A stretch of DNA of 64,000 bases from Paraburkholderia xenovorans LB400 (GCF_000013645.1 NC_007951.1:3658001-3722000), one strand, 5' to 3'; numbered from the stretch's first letter, positions 1 through 8,139 are shown. The notes: a model not told the origin generated them from the sequence alone. Made by a program: numbers and translations.

Positions 1-11
1 AGTTCGGTCAT
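1..11 (-). CDS. tnpA: ISL3 transposase, first codons only (cut by window edge)
   Basis: The start codon reads from position 11 on the minus strand and encodes M-T-E before the window ends. The bases are identical to the start of the complete transposase at 14,835, including the 60 bases upstream. The rest of the gene is outside the window, so whether it is intact cannot be judged. Confidence 0.75.
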
Positions 12-73
12 GGTGTTGTATAGGCGTAGGTGTCAGTCAGATCCATCCGGCTCGGCATTGGTGTTTGCTTTTT

Positions 74-99
74 TGAGCGTGAGCACGTAAATCGATGGG
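74..99. repeat. Left terminal inverted repeat of the Mu-like IS
   Basis: A 26-bp sequence starting TGAGCGTGAGC is the exact reverse complement of 3,471-3,496. It is preceded by five T. The identity ends at the 27th base. Confidence 0.92.
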
Positions 100-225
100 A
101 ATTCGGGGCGTTTTGAGCAGCTTGCGTGATGTAGCGGAGGGGGTCTCCCTCAGGTATCTTGCACAAACGACGCCCAAGGGAGAGTCTCGTGTCTGCCAAG
201 AACCGAGACTTCCAGAGTGTGCCAC

Positions 226-795
226 GTGAGTGCCCGCGATCCCACCTTCTATCACCTGCTGTTACGTATCGATCAGGACTACGCCGAACAGACCCGCGCG
301 CAGCGTTGTCGCTGCGGTGGCGTACTCCATAGCGCCCGCTACCCGCGCAAGCCGCGCGGAATTTCATACGAAGCCCGCTGCCACTGCGAGTTCCGCTACA
401 GCTTCTGCTGCGCCGACTGTCGCCGTCGTACCACGCCATTCTCGGTGCGCTTTCTCGGCCGGCGCGTCTATACCGCCGCAATCATGATTGTCGTCAGCGC
501 CACGCGTGCGAGCGCCGGTACGGCCGCGGCAATGCGCCAGCTCGATGCGCTGGGCGTGCCACCCTCGACGATCGCACGATGGCGGCACTGGTGGACGACC
601 GGGTTTGTCGGTACACCGCTCTGGGCGCTCGGACGGGCGGCGTTCGTGCCACCCGTCGAGACCGCACAGGTGCCGGCAAGCCTGCTCGAGCGCTTCGCTA
701 CCACGCAGCCTGCCGAGCCATTGCCATGCCTGCTGCGCTGGCTCTCGCCGCTCACCAGCGGCAGCGCCGTGAGCACCCTGCGTGAGGGACGGTAA
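226..795 (+). CDS. Zinc-ribbon and HTH accessory protein of the IS
   Basis: This is a 189-residue protein with GTG as the likely start (an earlier GTG at 217 is possible). Its N-terminal third has a cluster of cysteines at about 28, 30, 52, 54, 61, 62 and 65, suggesting a zinc-binding fold, and a stretch near 105-125 (LGVPPSTIARWRHWW) looks like a helix-turn-helix. It lies 98 bases upstream of the transposase in the same direction and inside the inverted repeats. A DNA-binding accessory or target-choice role is inferred. I do not recognise a named family, and it is not clearly TniQ. Confidence 0.6.
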   Translation: MSARDPTFYHLLLRIDQDYAEQTRAQRCRCGGVLHSARYPRKPRGISYEARCHCEFRYSFCCADCRRRTTPFSVRFLGRRVYTAAIMIVVSATRASAGTAAAMRQLDALGVPPSTIARWRHWWTTGFVGTPLWALGRAAFVPPVETAQVPASLLERFATTQPAEPLPCLLRWLSPLTSGSAVSTLREGR

Positions 796-893
796 CCGCC
801 CGCAGAACTTGTCGCTCGCCCCCCTCGGACTGCGCCGGTAGTCTCGCCTCTCCCCCGAATCGCGGCGCGGTGCGCCGCATCCCTGGAGAGAGC

Positions 894-2330
894 ATGACTG
901 AACTTCACGATTTACCCCTGCGGGATCGTTGGGCGCGCCTGCGCTTTGCGGTCGTGGGCCCCTTGCTGGCAGCACCGCCTGACCCCGGGCAGGTGCGCGA
1001 ACTCATCACCGCGCTGGCCGCCAAACGCTGGCGTCATCCCGTCACTGGCGACGATGTCCAGTTCGGCCGCTCCACCGTTGAGCGGTGGTTCTACCGGGCC
1101 CGCAAGGCGGCCCACGATCCGGTTGCGAGCCTGCGCGACCGCAAGCGCCCCAGCGGCGCCGGCGCAAGCCTGTCGCCTCAGGCGGTACAGGCGATTCGCG
1201 CGCAGTACCGGGAACATCCCGGCTGGACCTGCCAGTTGCACTTCGACAATCTCAAGGTCACGCTCGGCCAGGCGTTCCTGCCGTCGTACACGACGGTGCG
1301 TCGTTATCTGCGTGCGCAGGGCCTGTACCGTGAACGCAGGCCGCGTCATACCAGCACCGGCGCGATGCTCGCACGCGATCGCCTCGAGAAGCTCGAGGTC
1401 CGCAGCTTCGAGGTCGAACACGTCAACGCGCTCTGGCATCTCGATTTCCATCACGGCTCGCGCAAGCTGCTCACGCATGATGGCCAGTGGATCACGCCGA
1501 TGCTGCTGTGCGTGCTCGATGACCGTTCGCGCGTCGTCTGTCACGCGCAATGGTTTCTCGATGAGACCGCACGTAGTCTGATCCATGGGCTCACCCAGGC
1601 GCTCCAGCGTCGTGGCCGGCCTCGCGCACTGATGACCGACAACGGCGCAGCAATGCTTGCCGAGGAGACGACCGCCGGCTTGCTCGCGCTCGGCGTGCTG
1701 CACCAGACGACCTTGCCATATTCGCCGTACCAGAACGCGAAGCAGGAGACGTTCTGGGCCCGCATCGAAGGGCGCGTGATGGCCATGCTCGAAGGCGAGC
1801 CCAATCTCACGCTCGAACTGCTCAATCAGGCCACCCACGCGTGGATCGAGCGCGAGTACCACCACGCGCATCATTCCGAGATCGGTGGCACGCCGCTCAA
1901 ACGCTATCTGGCCGGCCCCGATGTGGGTCGCGAATGCCCGTCGAGTGACGCGCTGCGCGCCGCATTCCGTATCGACGTGACGCGCGCCCAGCGGCGCTCG
2001 GATGGCACCGTGAGTCTGGCCGGCACGCGCTTCGAGATCCCCTCGGCCTACCGGCACCTGCAGCGCGTGCACCTGCGCTACGCGCGCTGGGACCTGAGCG
2101 GCGTCGATCTCGTTGACGCCGATAGCGGCACCGTGCTGTGCCCGCTGCGGCCGCTGGACAAGGCCGCCAATGCTGATGGCCAGCGTCGGCGACTCGATGC
2201 CGTCAATGTCGAGCCGCCACCGGCCAGTGCGCCCGGCATCGCGCCGCTGCTACGCCAGATGCTGGCCGACCACGCTGCAACCGGGTTGCCGCCAGCCTGG
2301 ATTCCCGCCAGTTGGCAGGAGGAGGCATGA
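894..2330 (+). CDS. DDE transposase, Mu/TnsB/TniA type
   Basis: The protein has 478 residues; the ATG at 894 is preceded by GGAGAG. An N-terminal HTH-like region is followed by an rve-type catalytic core: Asp184 (LDFHH), Asp249 (TDNGA) and Glu285 (AKQETFW), with exactly 35 residues between the last two, the classic retroviral-integrase spacing. The C-terminal part resembles the beta-barrel Mu transposase C domain. It cuts and joins the element ends. Its stop overlaps the next gene's start (ATGA), so it is co-translated with the ATPase, as in TniA/TniB pairs. Confidence 0.85.
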   Translation: MTELHDLPLRDRWARLRFAVVGPLLAAPPDPGQVRELITALAAKRWRHPVTGDDVQFGRSTVERWFYRARKAAHDPVASLRDRKRPSGAGASLSPQAVQAIRAQYREHPGWTCQLHFDNLKVTLGQAFLPSYTTVRRYLRAQGLYRERRPRHTSTGAMLARDRLEKLEVRSFEVEHVNALWHLDFHHGSRKLLTHDGQWITPMLLCVLDDRSRVVCHAQWFLDETARSLIHGLTQALQRRGRPRALMTDNGAAMLAEETTAGLLALGVLHQTTLPYSPYQNAKQETFWARIEGRVMAMLEGEPNLTLELLNQATHAWIEREYHHAHHSEIGGTPLKRYLAGPDVGRECPSSDALRAAFRIDVTRAQRRSDGTVSLAGTRFEIPSAYRHLQRVHLRYARWDLSGVDLVDADSGTVLCPLRPLDKAANADGQRRRLDAVNVEPPPASAPGIAPLLRQMLADHAATGLPPAWIPASWQEEA

Positions 2331-3184
2331 GCCAGCGTCTGCAAGCCCTCTACGGCCTGAAGTGGAACCCGTTCTCGCCGGAGCTTCCCCTCGAGGCACT
2401 GTACGTGCCGCCGCGCGTCGAGAACTTCTGCTGGCGCATCGAGAACGCGCTCGTGCGCGAAGGCGGCTTCGCGATGATCCACGGCGAGCCGGGTACCGGC
2501 AAGAGCGTGGTTATGCGCGTGCTGGCCGAGAAGCTCGAGCGACTGACCGATCTGACAGTCGTCTCGATCAATCATCCGCAGAGCAACCTCGCCGACTTCT
2601 ATCGCGAGATGGGCGACATCTTCGGTCTGGAACTCCGGCCGCACAACCGCTGGGGCGGCTTCAGGTCGCTGCGCGACCGGTGGATGTCGCACCTGCAAAG
2701 CACGCGCCGGCGCCCAATCCTATTGATCGACGAAGCGCAGGAAATGAGTCCCGGCGTGCTCAACGAACTGCGGCTCATGGCCAGCGCCCGCTTCGATTCG
2801 CAGCCCCTGCTGTGTGTGGTGCTCGCCGGCGACACGCGCCTGACCGACAAGCTGCGGCGCGACGAACTGCTGCCACTGGGCAGCCGTATCCGTTCCCGCC
2901 TGGGGACCGAGAAGGCTTCGGCCGACGACCTGCTGGCCTGCCTCGATCATCTGCTCGCCAGCGCCGGCGCCCCGCAACTGATGACGCCGCCGCTGCGCCA
3001 CACGCTGTGCGAACACGCGCTGGGCAACTACCGCGTGCTCACCACGCTCGCCAACGAACTGCTCACCACCGCCGCGCAGCGCGAACTGTCCGAACTCGAC
3101 GAGAAGCTGTACTTCGAGGTCTTTGCACCATCAACACAGTCCTCGCGCCGCACGCCAGCGCGTCAACCCAACGGAGCCCGATGA
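2327..3184 (+). CDS. AAA+ ATPase of the IS, TniB/ExeA-like
   Basis: The protein has 285 residues with the start at ATG 2,327, overlapping the transposase stop and preceded by a strong AGGAGGAGG site. Walker A is GEPGTGKS (about 53-60) and Walker B is ILLIDEAQEM (about 131-140). This AAA_22/ExeA-type ATPase is the usual partner of Mu-superfamily transposases (TnsC, TniB, MuB), where it binds target DNA and activates the transposase. An IstB-type ATPase of IS21 was considered, but the motifs fit the TniB/ExeA group better. Confidence 0.82.
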   Translation: MSQRLQALYGLKWNPFSPELPLEALYVPPRVENFCWRIENALVREGGFAMIHGEPGTGKSVVMRVLAEKLERLTDLTVVSINHPQSNLADFYREMGDIFGLELRPHNRWGGFRSLRDRWMSHLQSTRRRPILLIDEAQEMSPGVLNELRLMASARFDSQPLLCVVLAGDTRLTDKLRRDELLPLGSRIRSRLGTEKASADDLLACLDHLLASAGAPQLMTPPLRHTLCEHALGNYRVLTTLANELLTTAAQRELSELDEKLYFEVFAPSTQSSRRTPARQPNGAR

Positions 3185-3185
3185 C

Positions 3186-3401
3186 ATGTCCCGTAAAGCA
3201 TCACCTCACAAACCCAACGCCTCCCGGCGCCTGCCATTGCCCGAGCTCTCCGACGAGGCAGCCTACATGATGCAGTTCTTCATCGAAGACCTCTATCTGT
3301 GGTTCAGCCGCACCTACGCCACCCAGATCCGCCGCTATCGCGAGCCCTGGTACCGCGGTCCGACACAGCCGCCACACCAGAGCATCGACGAGCCATTCTG
3401 A
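3186..3401 (+). CDS. Small basic protein of the IS
   Basis: This 71-residue protein starts two bases after the ATPase stop. The N-terminus is rich in Lys, Ser and Pro (MSRKASPHKPNASRR), followed by an aromatic, Tyr/Trp-rich helix-like part (ITRDLYLWFSR-like, with RRYREPWYRG after it). It is the last gene before the terminator and inverted repeat. No family is recognised; an accessory DNA-binding role is only a guess. Confidence 0.5.
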   Translation: MSRKASPHKPNASRRLPLPELSDEAAYMMQFFIEDLYLWFSRTYATQIRRYREPWYRGPTQPPHQSIDEPF

Positions 3402-3407
3402 AACGAC

Positions 3408-3434
3408 AACGGGAGCTTCATCGCTCCCGTTTTA
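3408..3434 (+). terminator. Rho-independent terminator of the IS operon
   Basis: A 9-bp stem (AACGGGAGC paired with GCTCCCGTT) with a 6-base loop is followed by TTTA, just after the last gene of the IS and before its right inverted repeat. Confidence 0.75.
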
Positions 3435-3450
3435 CTTCGTCCCTCGAACA

Positions 3451-3972
3451 TCATTTATGTTGCTCATTGCCCCATCGATTTACGTGCTCACGCTCATTTT
3501 TACCCAACAAGCTGCTGGAAACGAAAAGTAAGGCACCGAGGACAATTGCAATATCAGCCAGGTTGAAGGCCGGCCAATGCCAGTCTCGCCAATAGAAATC
3601 AAAGGAATCCACAACATAGCCGCGAAAGACCCGGTCAATCAGGTTGCCCATGGCGCCACCGAGGATAAGACTGTAAGCGATGGCTTCTCCTTTATGACGA
3701 TTTTCAAGGATCAGCTTGATCAGAAAAATCGAGACCACTACCGCGATTCCGATAAAAAAGTAGCGCTGCCAGCCTCCACCATTCGCAAAAAGACTGAATG
3801 CGGCACCGGTGTTCCATAGGTGCACCCAGTTAAAGAACGGGGTCACCGAAACATACTCGCCATAGGCCATTGATTGCTGCACCAGCCACTTTACAGCCTG
3901 ATCAGACGCTGCCAGCAGGCCCGATATGGACAATAGGGCATACGGCGAGAGCTTTTTGCCAATAATGAGCAT
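3451..3972 (-). CDS. lspA: Lipoprotein signal peptidase (ISPpu12 copy 1), tail replaced by IS sequence
   Basis: The protein has 173 residues. It is identical to the copy-2 LspA up to the SSLLGK segment, then carries about 16 residues encoded by the inserted IS, where the stop also lies. The A8 peptidase features are kept: DQAVKW near the N-terminus, NTGAAFS, and the two catalytic aspartates in NLIDRV and NLADI, with four membrane segments. Since all known essential parts are upstream of the insertion, the enzyme is probably still active. It cleaves diacylglyceryl-prolipoproteins in the inner membrane. This is an element-borne copy, not the housekeeping gene. Confidence 0.85.
   Translation of the reverse strand: MLIIGKKLSPYALLSISGLLAASDQAVKWLVQQSMAYGEYVSVTPFFNWVHLWNTGAAFSLFANGGGWQRYFFIGIAVVVSIFLIKLILENRHKGEAIAYSLILGGAMGNLIDRVFRGYVVDSFDFYWRDWHWPAFNLADIAIVLGALLFVSSSLLGKNEREHVNRWGNEQHK
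3471..3496. repeat. Right terminal inverted repeat of the Mu-like IS
   Basis: Exact reverse complement of 74-99; ends in CTCA and is followed by five T and then the rest of lspA. It also encodes part of the altered LspA tail. Confidence 0.92.
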
Positions 3973-3975
3973 TAT

Positions 3976-4872
3976 TTAACCCTTCAACGCCAAAATGCGT
4001 CTGGCACCGTTAAGTACAATGCCCCCCGCGATGGTGCCGATAATCAGATCCGGATAATTGGAACCGGTCCACGCGACCAGGGCGCCGGCGGTGATGACCC
4101 CCAGGTTGATCACCACGTCGTTGGCCGAGAATATCCAGCTTGCCTTCATGTGCGCCCCGCCTTCCCGATGTTTGGATATGAGCAGCAGACAACTGGTATT
4201 GGCAATCAATGCGACGAATGCGATAGCCATCATCACCAGCGATTCAGGCTCACTACCGAATACAAAGCGTCTCACCACCTCTACGAGCACGCCCACAGCC
4301 AAGATCAGTTGCAGTACACCAGCAAGATGCGCGGCACGTACCTGCATTTTCACGCTATGTCCAACCGCATAAAGGGCAAGCCCGTACACCGCCGCATCGG
4401 CAAAATTGTCCAGGGATTCTCCAATCAGGCCGGTGGACTGGGCGATCAGACCGGCAGTCATTTCCACCACGAACAGAAGTGCATTGATGCCGAGCAACCA
4501 GCGCAGGGTCCCGGATTCTTGCTTAGCAGAAGCTGCCGAAAACTCGGCGGCCTTGATGGTCTCCGGATTTGCAGCGACGGTTTCCTGAAGCGAGGCGCCT
4601 AGCCCCAAGGTCTTCAGTTTCGAGGTGACGGGCTCGACCTCGCCGTCATGCACGACCTTCAGCCGGCGGTTCGACAAGTCGAAGGACAGCGCCCGAATCT
4701 CCTCAAAGCCGTTCAGGGCTAGGCGAATCATTCGTTCTTCTGATGGACAGTCCATCTTCGGCACGGCATAAACACTGACCCATCTCCCTGGCGCCTCGGA
4801 GGAGGCCTGTATATCGGTATCCGCTGCGGACGTTGCATCACCGCCACAGGCGCCACCACAGGATTTGCTCAT
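3976..4872 (-). CDS. HMA-CDF fusion metal transporter (ISPpu12 copy 1)
   Basis: The protein has 298 residues; the start MSKSCGG is preceded by GGAG. The N-terminus holds a Cys/Gly-rich segment (CGGACGG) and an HMA-like domain with a single cysteine in PKMDCPSEE (Cys42). About six membrane segments of the cation-diffusion-facilitator type follow, with the signature stretch SLDNFADA (about 153-160). The C-terminal cytoplasmic domain of classical CDFs is absent. It is divergent from merR and lies three bases upstream of lspA. Export of Cd/Zn/Pb-type ions is likely from the family and the regulator. It is identical to the copy at 15,373-16,269. Confidence 0.82.
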   Translation of the reverse strand: MSKSCGGACGGDATSAADTDIQASSEAPGRWVSVYAVPKMDCPSEERMIRLALNGFEEIRALSFDLSNRRLKVVHDGEVEPVTSKLKTLGLGASLQETVAANPETIKAAEFSAASAKQESGTLRWLLGINALLFVVEMTAGLIAQSTGLIGESLDNFADAAVYGLALYAVGHSVKMQVRAAHLAGVLQLILAVGVLVEVVRRFVFGSEPESLVMMAIAFVALIANTSCLLLISKHREGGAHMKASWIFSANDVVINLGVITAGALVAWTGSNYPDLIIGTIAGGIVLNGARRILALKG

Positions 4873-4905
4873 GATACGACTCCACTTGAACAATGTTGTG
4901 GTACC

Positions 4906-4936
4906 ATTTAAAACTATAAAGCTACTATAAGGTCAA
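4906..4936 (-). promoter_or_regulatory. MerR-type promoter with 19-bp spacer (copy 1)
   Basis: Reading on the minus strand, TTGACC (4,931-4,936) and TTAAAT (4,906-4,911) are 19 bp apart, the long spacing typical of MerR-activated promoters. The spacer contains repeated CTATAA-type motifs, and the site sits between the divergent merR and transporter genes. Confidence 0.7.
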
Positions 4937-4967
4937 TAGAGTAAAGAATCCGTTGGGGAGGAGGCTG

Positions 4968-5375
4968 ATGCGCATTGGTCAGTTGGCGCAGTTGGTAGGG
5001 GTCGAAACACAGACGATCCGCTTCTATGAACAGCAGGGCTTGTTGCCGCCGCCTGATCGGCAGGACAACGGTTACCGTGTCTATACCGAGAAGCATGGTG
5101 AGGGGCTGGCCTTCATCCGTCGCTGCAGAATCCTGGGCCTGTCACTGGCTGAGATTCACGAACTACAGAGCTATCAGGACGACCCTCATCAGCCTTGTGC
5201 CGCCGTCAACGCCTTGCTCGATGATCACATCTCTCATGTGCGGTCGCAGATAACCGCTCTGCAAGCGCTTGAGAAACAACTCGTTTCACTGAGAGCGAGT
5301 TGCAACGATGACCGGGAAGTTGAGGCGTGTGGGGTTCTTGCTGGAATTAGCGAAGGAAACATGCACCAGCAGTAG
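4968..5375 (+). CDS. MerR-family metal regulator, CadR/PbrR type (copy 1)
   Basis: The protein has 135 residues and the start MRIGQLAQ follows GGGGAGGAGG. An N-terminal winged HTH (about 1-25, TIRFYEQQGLLPPP) is followed by the MerR dimerisation helix and cysteines at 77, 112 and 121. This three-cysteine layout is that of Cd(II)/Pb(II) sensors, not Hg sensors. It should repress and, with metal, activate the divergent efflux gene by untwisting the 19-bp spacer promoter. It is identical to the copy-2 gene. Confidence 0.85.
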   Translation: MRIGQLAQLVGVETQTIRFYEQQGLLPPPDRQDNGYRVYTEKHGEGLAFIRRCRILGLSLAEIHELQSYQDDPHQPCAAVNALLDDHISHVRSQITALQALEKQLVSLRASCNDDREVEACGVLAGISEGNMHQQ

Positions 5376-5438
5376 GTGAAGCATCAACCAGATAATCCGA
5401 TGAGATGCCGGTCTGTCTCACTCTCATGCAAAGGTAAG

Positions 5439-5462
5439 ATCAACCATTTAATCCGCTTACCC
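5439..5462. repeat. Right terminal repeat of ISPpu12 copy 1
   Basis: This 24-bp end is identical to 16,836-16,859 and is an imperfect inverted match to 13,488-13,511. The outside flank is CCTAAAAA. Confidence 0.85.
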
Positions 5463-5666
5463 CCTAAAAATAGGGGAAATCGCACCTTGTGATTCGCTCT
5501 TACCTCTGTGCGGACATAGAATTTCATTCTGGTAACGTATAAATCGCCTTTATAAGAAACTATTAGCTTAGGCGTCTTTGTTCGTACTCTGCGGCTGGTC
5601 ATACTATTTGCGCGATTAGTCAAAATCGCATGACTTAGATCAAAACGCAAATTAAGGAGACAACAA

Positions 5667-6659
5667 ATGCGCAGCTTCGCTCGGATGTTGGCAGGTCTTA
5701 TTTTAAGCGGGGGAGTGCTCTCTTGCGGGGTTGCCTCAGCAGAAAAAGCACTCGAGGTTATTGTCTTTCCCGGAGGCTTCAATTGGCCCATCTGGGTGGC
5801 TCAAAACAAGGGATACTTCCAACAGCAAGGCGTTTCAGTCAACGTTACGCCAACGCCCAGTTCCTCGTACCAGCTCAGTAACTTAATTGACGGGAAATAT
5901 GATATCGCCATGACTGCCATCGATAACTTGATAGCTTATCGAGAGGGGCAAGGTGAAGTCGACAAAGTAGGGACAGATCTTGTGGCCGTCATGGGTGCTG
6001 ACCGCGGTTTTCTTAAGCTTGTTACGGTGCCTGAGGTCAAAACAGTCTCAGACTTGAAGGGGAGAACGTTATCCGTTGACGCTCGCAATACAGGGTATGC
6101 GCTTGTACTCTTTGAGCTGCTGGATCGGGCAGGGCTGAGAGAGCCCGATTTTCAAGTGGAGAGAGCTGGCGGTGTAATGCAGCGTTTCAAAGACTTAATG
6201 GATAAGAAGCATGCGGGCACTATGCTGATATCCCCTTTTGAGGTCCAGCCACTTGCTAATGGCTATAACGTTTTGGCGACAGCCTCTCAAGCTCTTGGAA
6301 GTTATCAAGGCTTAGTTGCGGGTACTCGGTTAAGTTGGGCTGAGGATAATCGCGAGAAATTGGTGGGTTACATTCGAGCTTATATAAATGGCGTAGAGTG
6401 GCTATACGACCCTGCCAACAAAGAAGAGGCAATCACGATTTATCAGTCCAACATGCGTAACGCTGACAAGCAGTCGGCTGAAACCGCCTATCGGATATTG
6501 CTGGACCCTGAGACAGGTATGCAGCGCAAGGCTCAGATTGAGATGGACGGCGTTGCTCAGGTATTGAGTTTACGTAGCAAGTGGGGCCGACCTCAAAAGA
6601 CGCTAACTGATCCCAGCAAGTACTACGACAATCGTTTTTATCAATTGGCGACTCAGTAG
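5667..6659 (+). CDS. Periplasmic substrate-binding protein, NMT1/SsuA-like
   Basis: The protein has 330 residues and the start follows AAGGAG. A signal peptide (about 1-25, ending ...GVASA) precedes an NMT1/TauA/SsuA-type binding fold: VIVFPGGFNWPIWVAQNKGYF is the typical first strand and loop. It would bind a small organic ligand for an ABC importer, but no permease or ATPase gene is next to it, so it either borrows one or is an orphan. Base composition is clearly more AT-rich than the oxygenase genes downstream. The ligand is unknown; a link to the aromatic substrate is inferred from context. Confidence 0.75.
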   Translation: MRSFARMLAGLILSGGVLSCGVASAEKALEVIVFPGGFNWPIWVAQNKGYFQQQGVSVNVTPTPSSSYQLSNLIDGKYDIAMTAIDNLIAYREGQGEVDKVGTDLVAVMGADRGFLKLVTVPEVKTVSDLKGRTLSVDARNTGYALVLFELLDRAGLREPDFQVERAGGVMQRFKDLMDKKHAGTMLISPFEVQPLANGYNVLATASQALGSYQGLVAGTRLSWAEDNREKLVGYIRAYINGVEWLYDPANKEEAITIYQSNMRNADKQSAETAYRILLDPETGMQRKAQIEMDGVAQVLSLRSKWGRPQKTLTDPSKYYDNRFYQLATQ

Positions 6660-6895
6660 CTAGATTTTGCAGGTTCGCATTATTTAAGCTACCTATTGTT
6701 ACGTATCTTTATTGAGATGGCCCAGCGTATCGGCGATTAACGCTGGGTCATTGTCGAACTTATAAGCATTTGACGCCCTCTTGTTACTCTAAAGCATAAA
6801 TCCTGTTAATACTTAACAATCAACGTCTGCGTATGGCTTGATGCGTTAAGACTGCATAAAATGAAAAAATAAGACTATTAAAGTAGGTCGGAGAC

Positions 6896-7798
6896 ATGGC
6901 ACAAGAAATATCCGGGGTAGTGGGCATCATTGGCATCGGACAATTGGGCTCAGCAATTGCAAGCAATTTACTCGATATGGGCTATCGAGTCGTTGGGTAT
7001 AGGAGAAATCGCAACGAAGCGCAGGCTTTTGTGGATGCCGGCGGCGAGCTGGTCGACACCCCGTCTCTGGTGGTACAGCAGGCAGACTTCATTTTTCTGT
7101 GTCTTCCGAATGAGTCCGCTTCAAATGCTGTCCTAGAGGGCGTCGGCGGCATTTTGCCCCTTTTGAAAGATGGGAAAACGGTAGTGGAAGTTGGAACCTA
7201 TCGTAAGAGCTTCAAATTGATGCAGGCTGAAAAAATTCAAGCAACGGGGGCTAATATTCTTGAGGCGGAGCTGAGCGGTTCACCATCGTTGGTTTTAGCA
7301 CGCAAAGCGTGCTTTTATGTCGGCGGTACCGATTCGGTTTATGAAAAGTGTGAGCCCTTGCTGCAAGCCATCACTGATAACCGTTTCTTTTTGGGCGCCT
7401 TCGGAACCGCGGTCTCTATGAAGTTGATTGCGAATTATTTAGTTACTGTGAATACGTTGGCTGCGGCCGAGGCAATGAACTTAGGTACTCGCGCAGGGTT
7501 TTCGCCAGACCTGCTGGCGCGGGTTTTGTCGGTAGGGGCAGGTGCATCCGCAATGATGAGCGTGCGTGCGCCAATTATGGCTAGCCGCAAGTTCGAGCCG
7601 GCCCCAGGTTCGTTTATCACCCTTGAAAAATATCTCGATCTTGGGCAAGAGCTCGTGTCAGAGCTGGGTTGTTCTGCGCCTTTATATGCTGCTGCGGTTC
7701 CGTATTTCAGGCGTGCTATTGAACAAGGTTTACAAAACGAGGATATCGCTGCAGTAATTAAGTTGCTCGAGGCCGAGTCTCAAGGCGACAAAATTTAG
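6896..7798 (+). CDS. 3-hydroxyisobutyrate dehydrogenase-like NAD(P)-dependent enzyme
   Basis: The protein has 300 residues, and GGTCGGAGAC precedes the ATG. The N-terminal Rossmann fold has GIGQLGSA (about 13-20). Several arginines follow strand beta-2 (YRRNR), which suggests NADPH use. Lys176 in SMKLIAN is the conserved catalytic lysine of beta-hydroxyacid dehydrogenases, although the usual N-x-x-x-K form is shifted to KLIANYL. It begins a tight run of five genes (spacings 14, 12, 1 and 12 bp), so it probably acts in the same pathway. The substrate is not known. Confidence 0.78.
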   Translation: MAQEISGVVGIIGIGQLGSAIASNLLDMGYRVVGYRRNRNEAQAFVDAGGELVDTPSLVVQQADFIFLCLPNESASNAVLEGVGGILPLLKDGKTVVEVGTYRKSFKLMQAEKIQATGANILEAELSGSPSLVLARKACFYVGGTDSVYEKCEPLLQAITDNRFFLGAFGTAVSMKLIANYLVTVNTLAAAEAMNLGTRAGFSPDLLARVLSVGAGASAMMSVRAPIMASRKFEPAPGSFITLEKYLDLGQELVSELGCSAPLYAAAVPYFRRAIEQGLQNEDIAAVIKLLEAESQGDKI

Positions 7799-7812
7799 GA
7801 ACGGAGGGATTC

Positions 7813-8127
7813 ATGCTTGTTGAACAACGTACATATTGGTTGAAGCCAGGGTCAGTTTCGACATTTCTGAGTTTATATGAAGCAGAGGGCCTTGCTATCC
7901 AGGCAGGGGCGCTTGGAAGGCTGTTGGGTTATTACTTTTCCGAGACCGGCGATTTGAACCGTGTGATTCAGTTGTGGGGTTTTGATTCGTTTGAGGATCG
8001 TACGCGTCGTAAGGCGATACTTTCTGGCAATCCGCAATGGAAGAGTTTTGTCGGCAGAGCGGGCTCAATGATAGAGCGCCAATCGACAGAGCTATTAACT
8101 CCCGCACCATTTTCACCCGTCAGCTAA
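7813..8127 (+). CDS. NIPSNAP-family protein
   Basis: The protein has 104 residues, with GGAGGG upstream of the ATG. The N-terminal LVEQRTYWLKPGS and the central HxxxG-free WGFDSFEDR pattern fit the NIPSNAP dimeric alpha-beta barrel fold. Such small ferredoxin-like proteins are common in aromatic-degradation operons, usually with no proven reaction. It lies 14 bp after the dehydrogenase and 12 bp before the extradiol dioxygenase gene. Confidence 0.7.
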   Translation: MLVEQRTYWLKPGSVSTFLSLYEAEGLAIQAGALGRLLGYYFSETGDLNRVIQLWGFDSFEDRTRRKAILSGNPQWKSFVGRAGSMIERQSTELLTPAPFSPVS

Positions 8128-8139
8128 AGGTAGTCTTTT

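Larger units (their letters stand above)
74..3496 (+). mobile_element. Compact Mu/Tn7-superfamily insertion sequence with four genes
   Basis: The element is 3,423 bp, bounded by perfect 26-bp inverted repeats that begin TG and end CA. It lies in the run of T near the 3' end of lspA of ISPpu12 copy 1; the uninterrupted site is seen in copy 2 (14,893-14,898). Five T flank each side, compatible with a 4-5 bp target duplication blurred by the homopolymer. Genes in order: zinc-ribbon/HTH protein, D-D-35-E transposase, AAA+ ATPase, small basic protein, then a terminator. The DDE plus AAA pair recalls TniA/TniB or TnsB/TnsC, but no TniQ or resolvase was found. Confidence 0.85.
1..5462 (-). mobile_element. 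ISPpu12-like ISL3-family element, copy 1 (left part outside window, interrupted)
   Basis: Bases 1-73 match 14,825-14,897 inside the complete copy, and 3,502-5,462 match 14,899-16,859. Only the first codons of tnpA lie in the window, so the left end is off the edge. The copy is split at the 3' end of lspA by the insertion sequence at 74-3,496. The right terminal repeat is at 5,439-5,462. It carries lspA, a metal transporter and merR, like the intact copy, and sits in the same orientation, so the two can act as ends of a composite transposon. Confidence 0.9.

Noticed and set aside
217..795. TniQ homologue
   Set aside because: It is zinc-rich and in a similar place, but it is short and the TniQ motifs cannot be recognised.
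74..3496. IS21-type element (istA/istB)
   Set aside because: The ATPase has TniB/ExeA motifs and there are extra cysteine-rich and small genes; the layout fits the Mu/Tn7 superfamily better. This is a judgement by eye.
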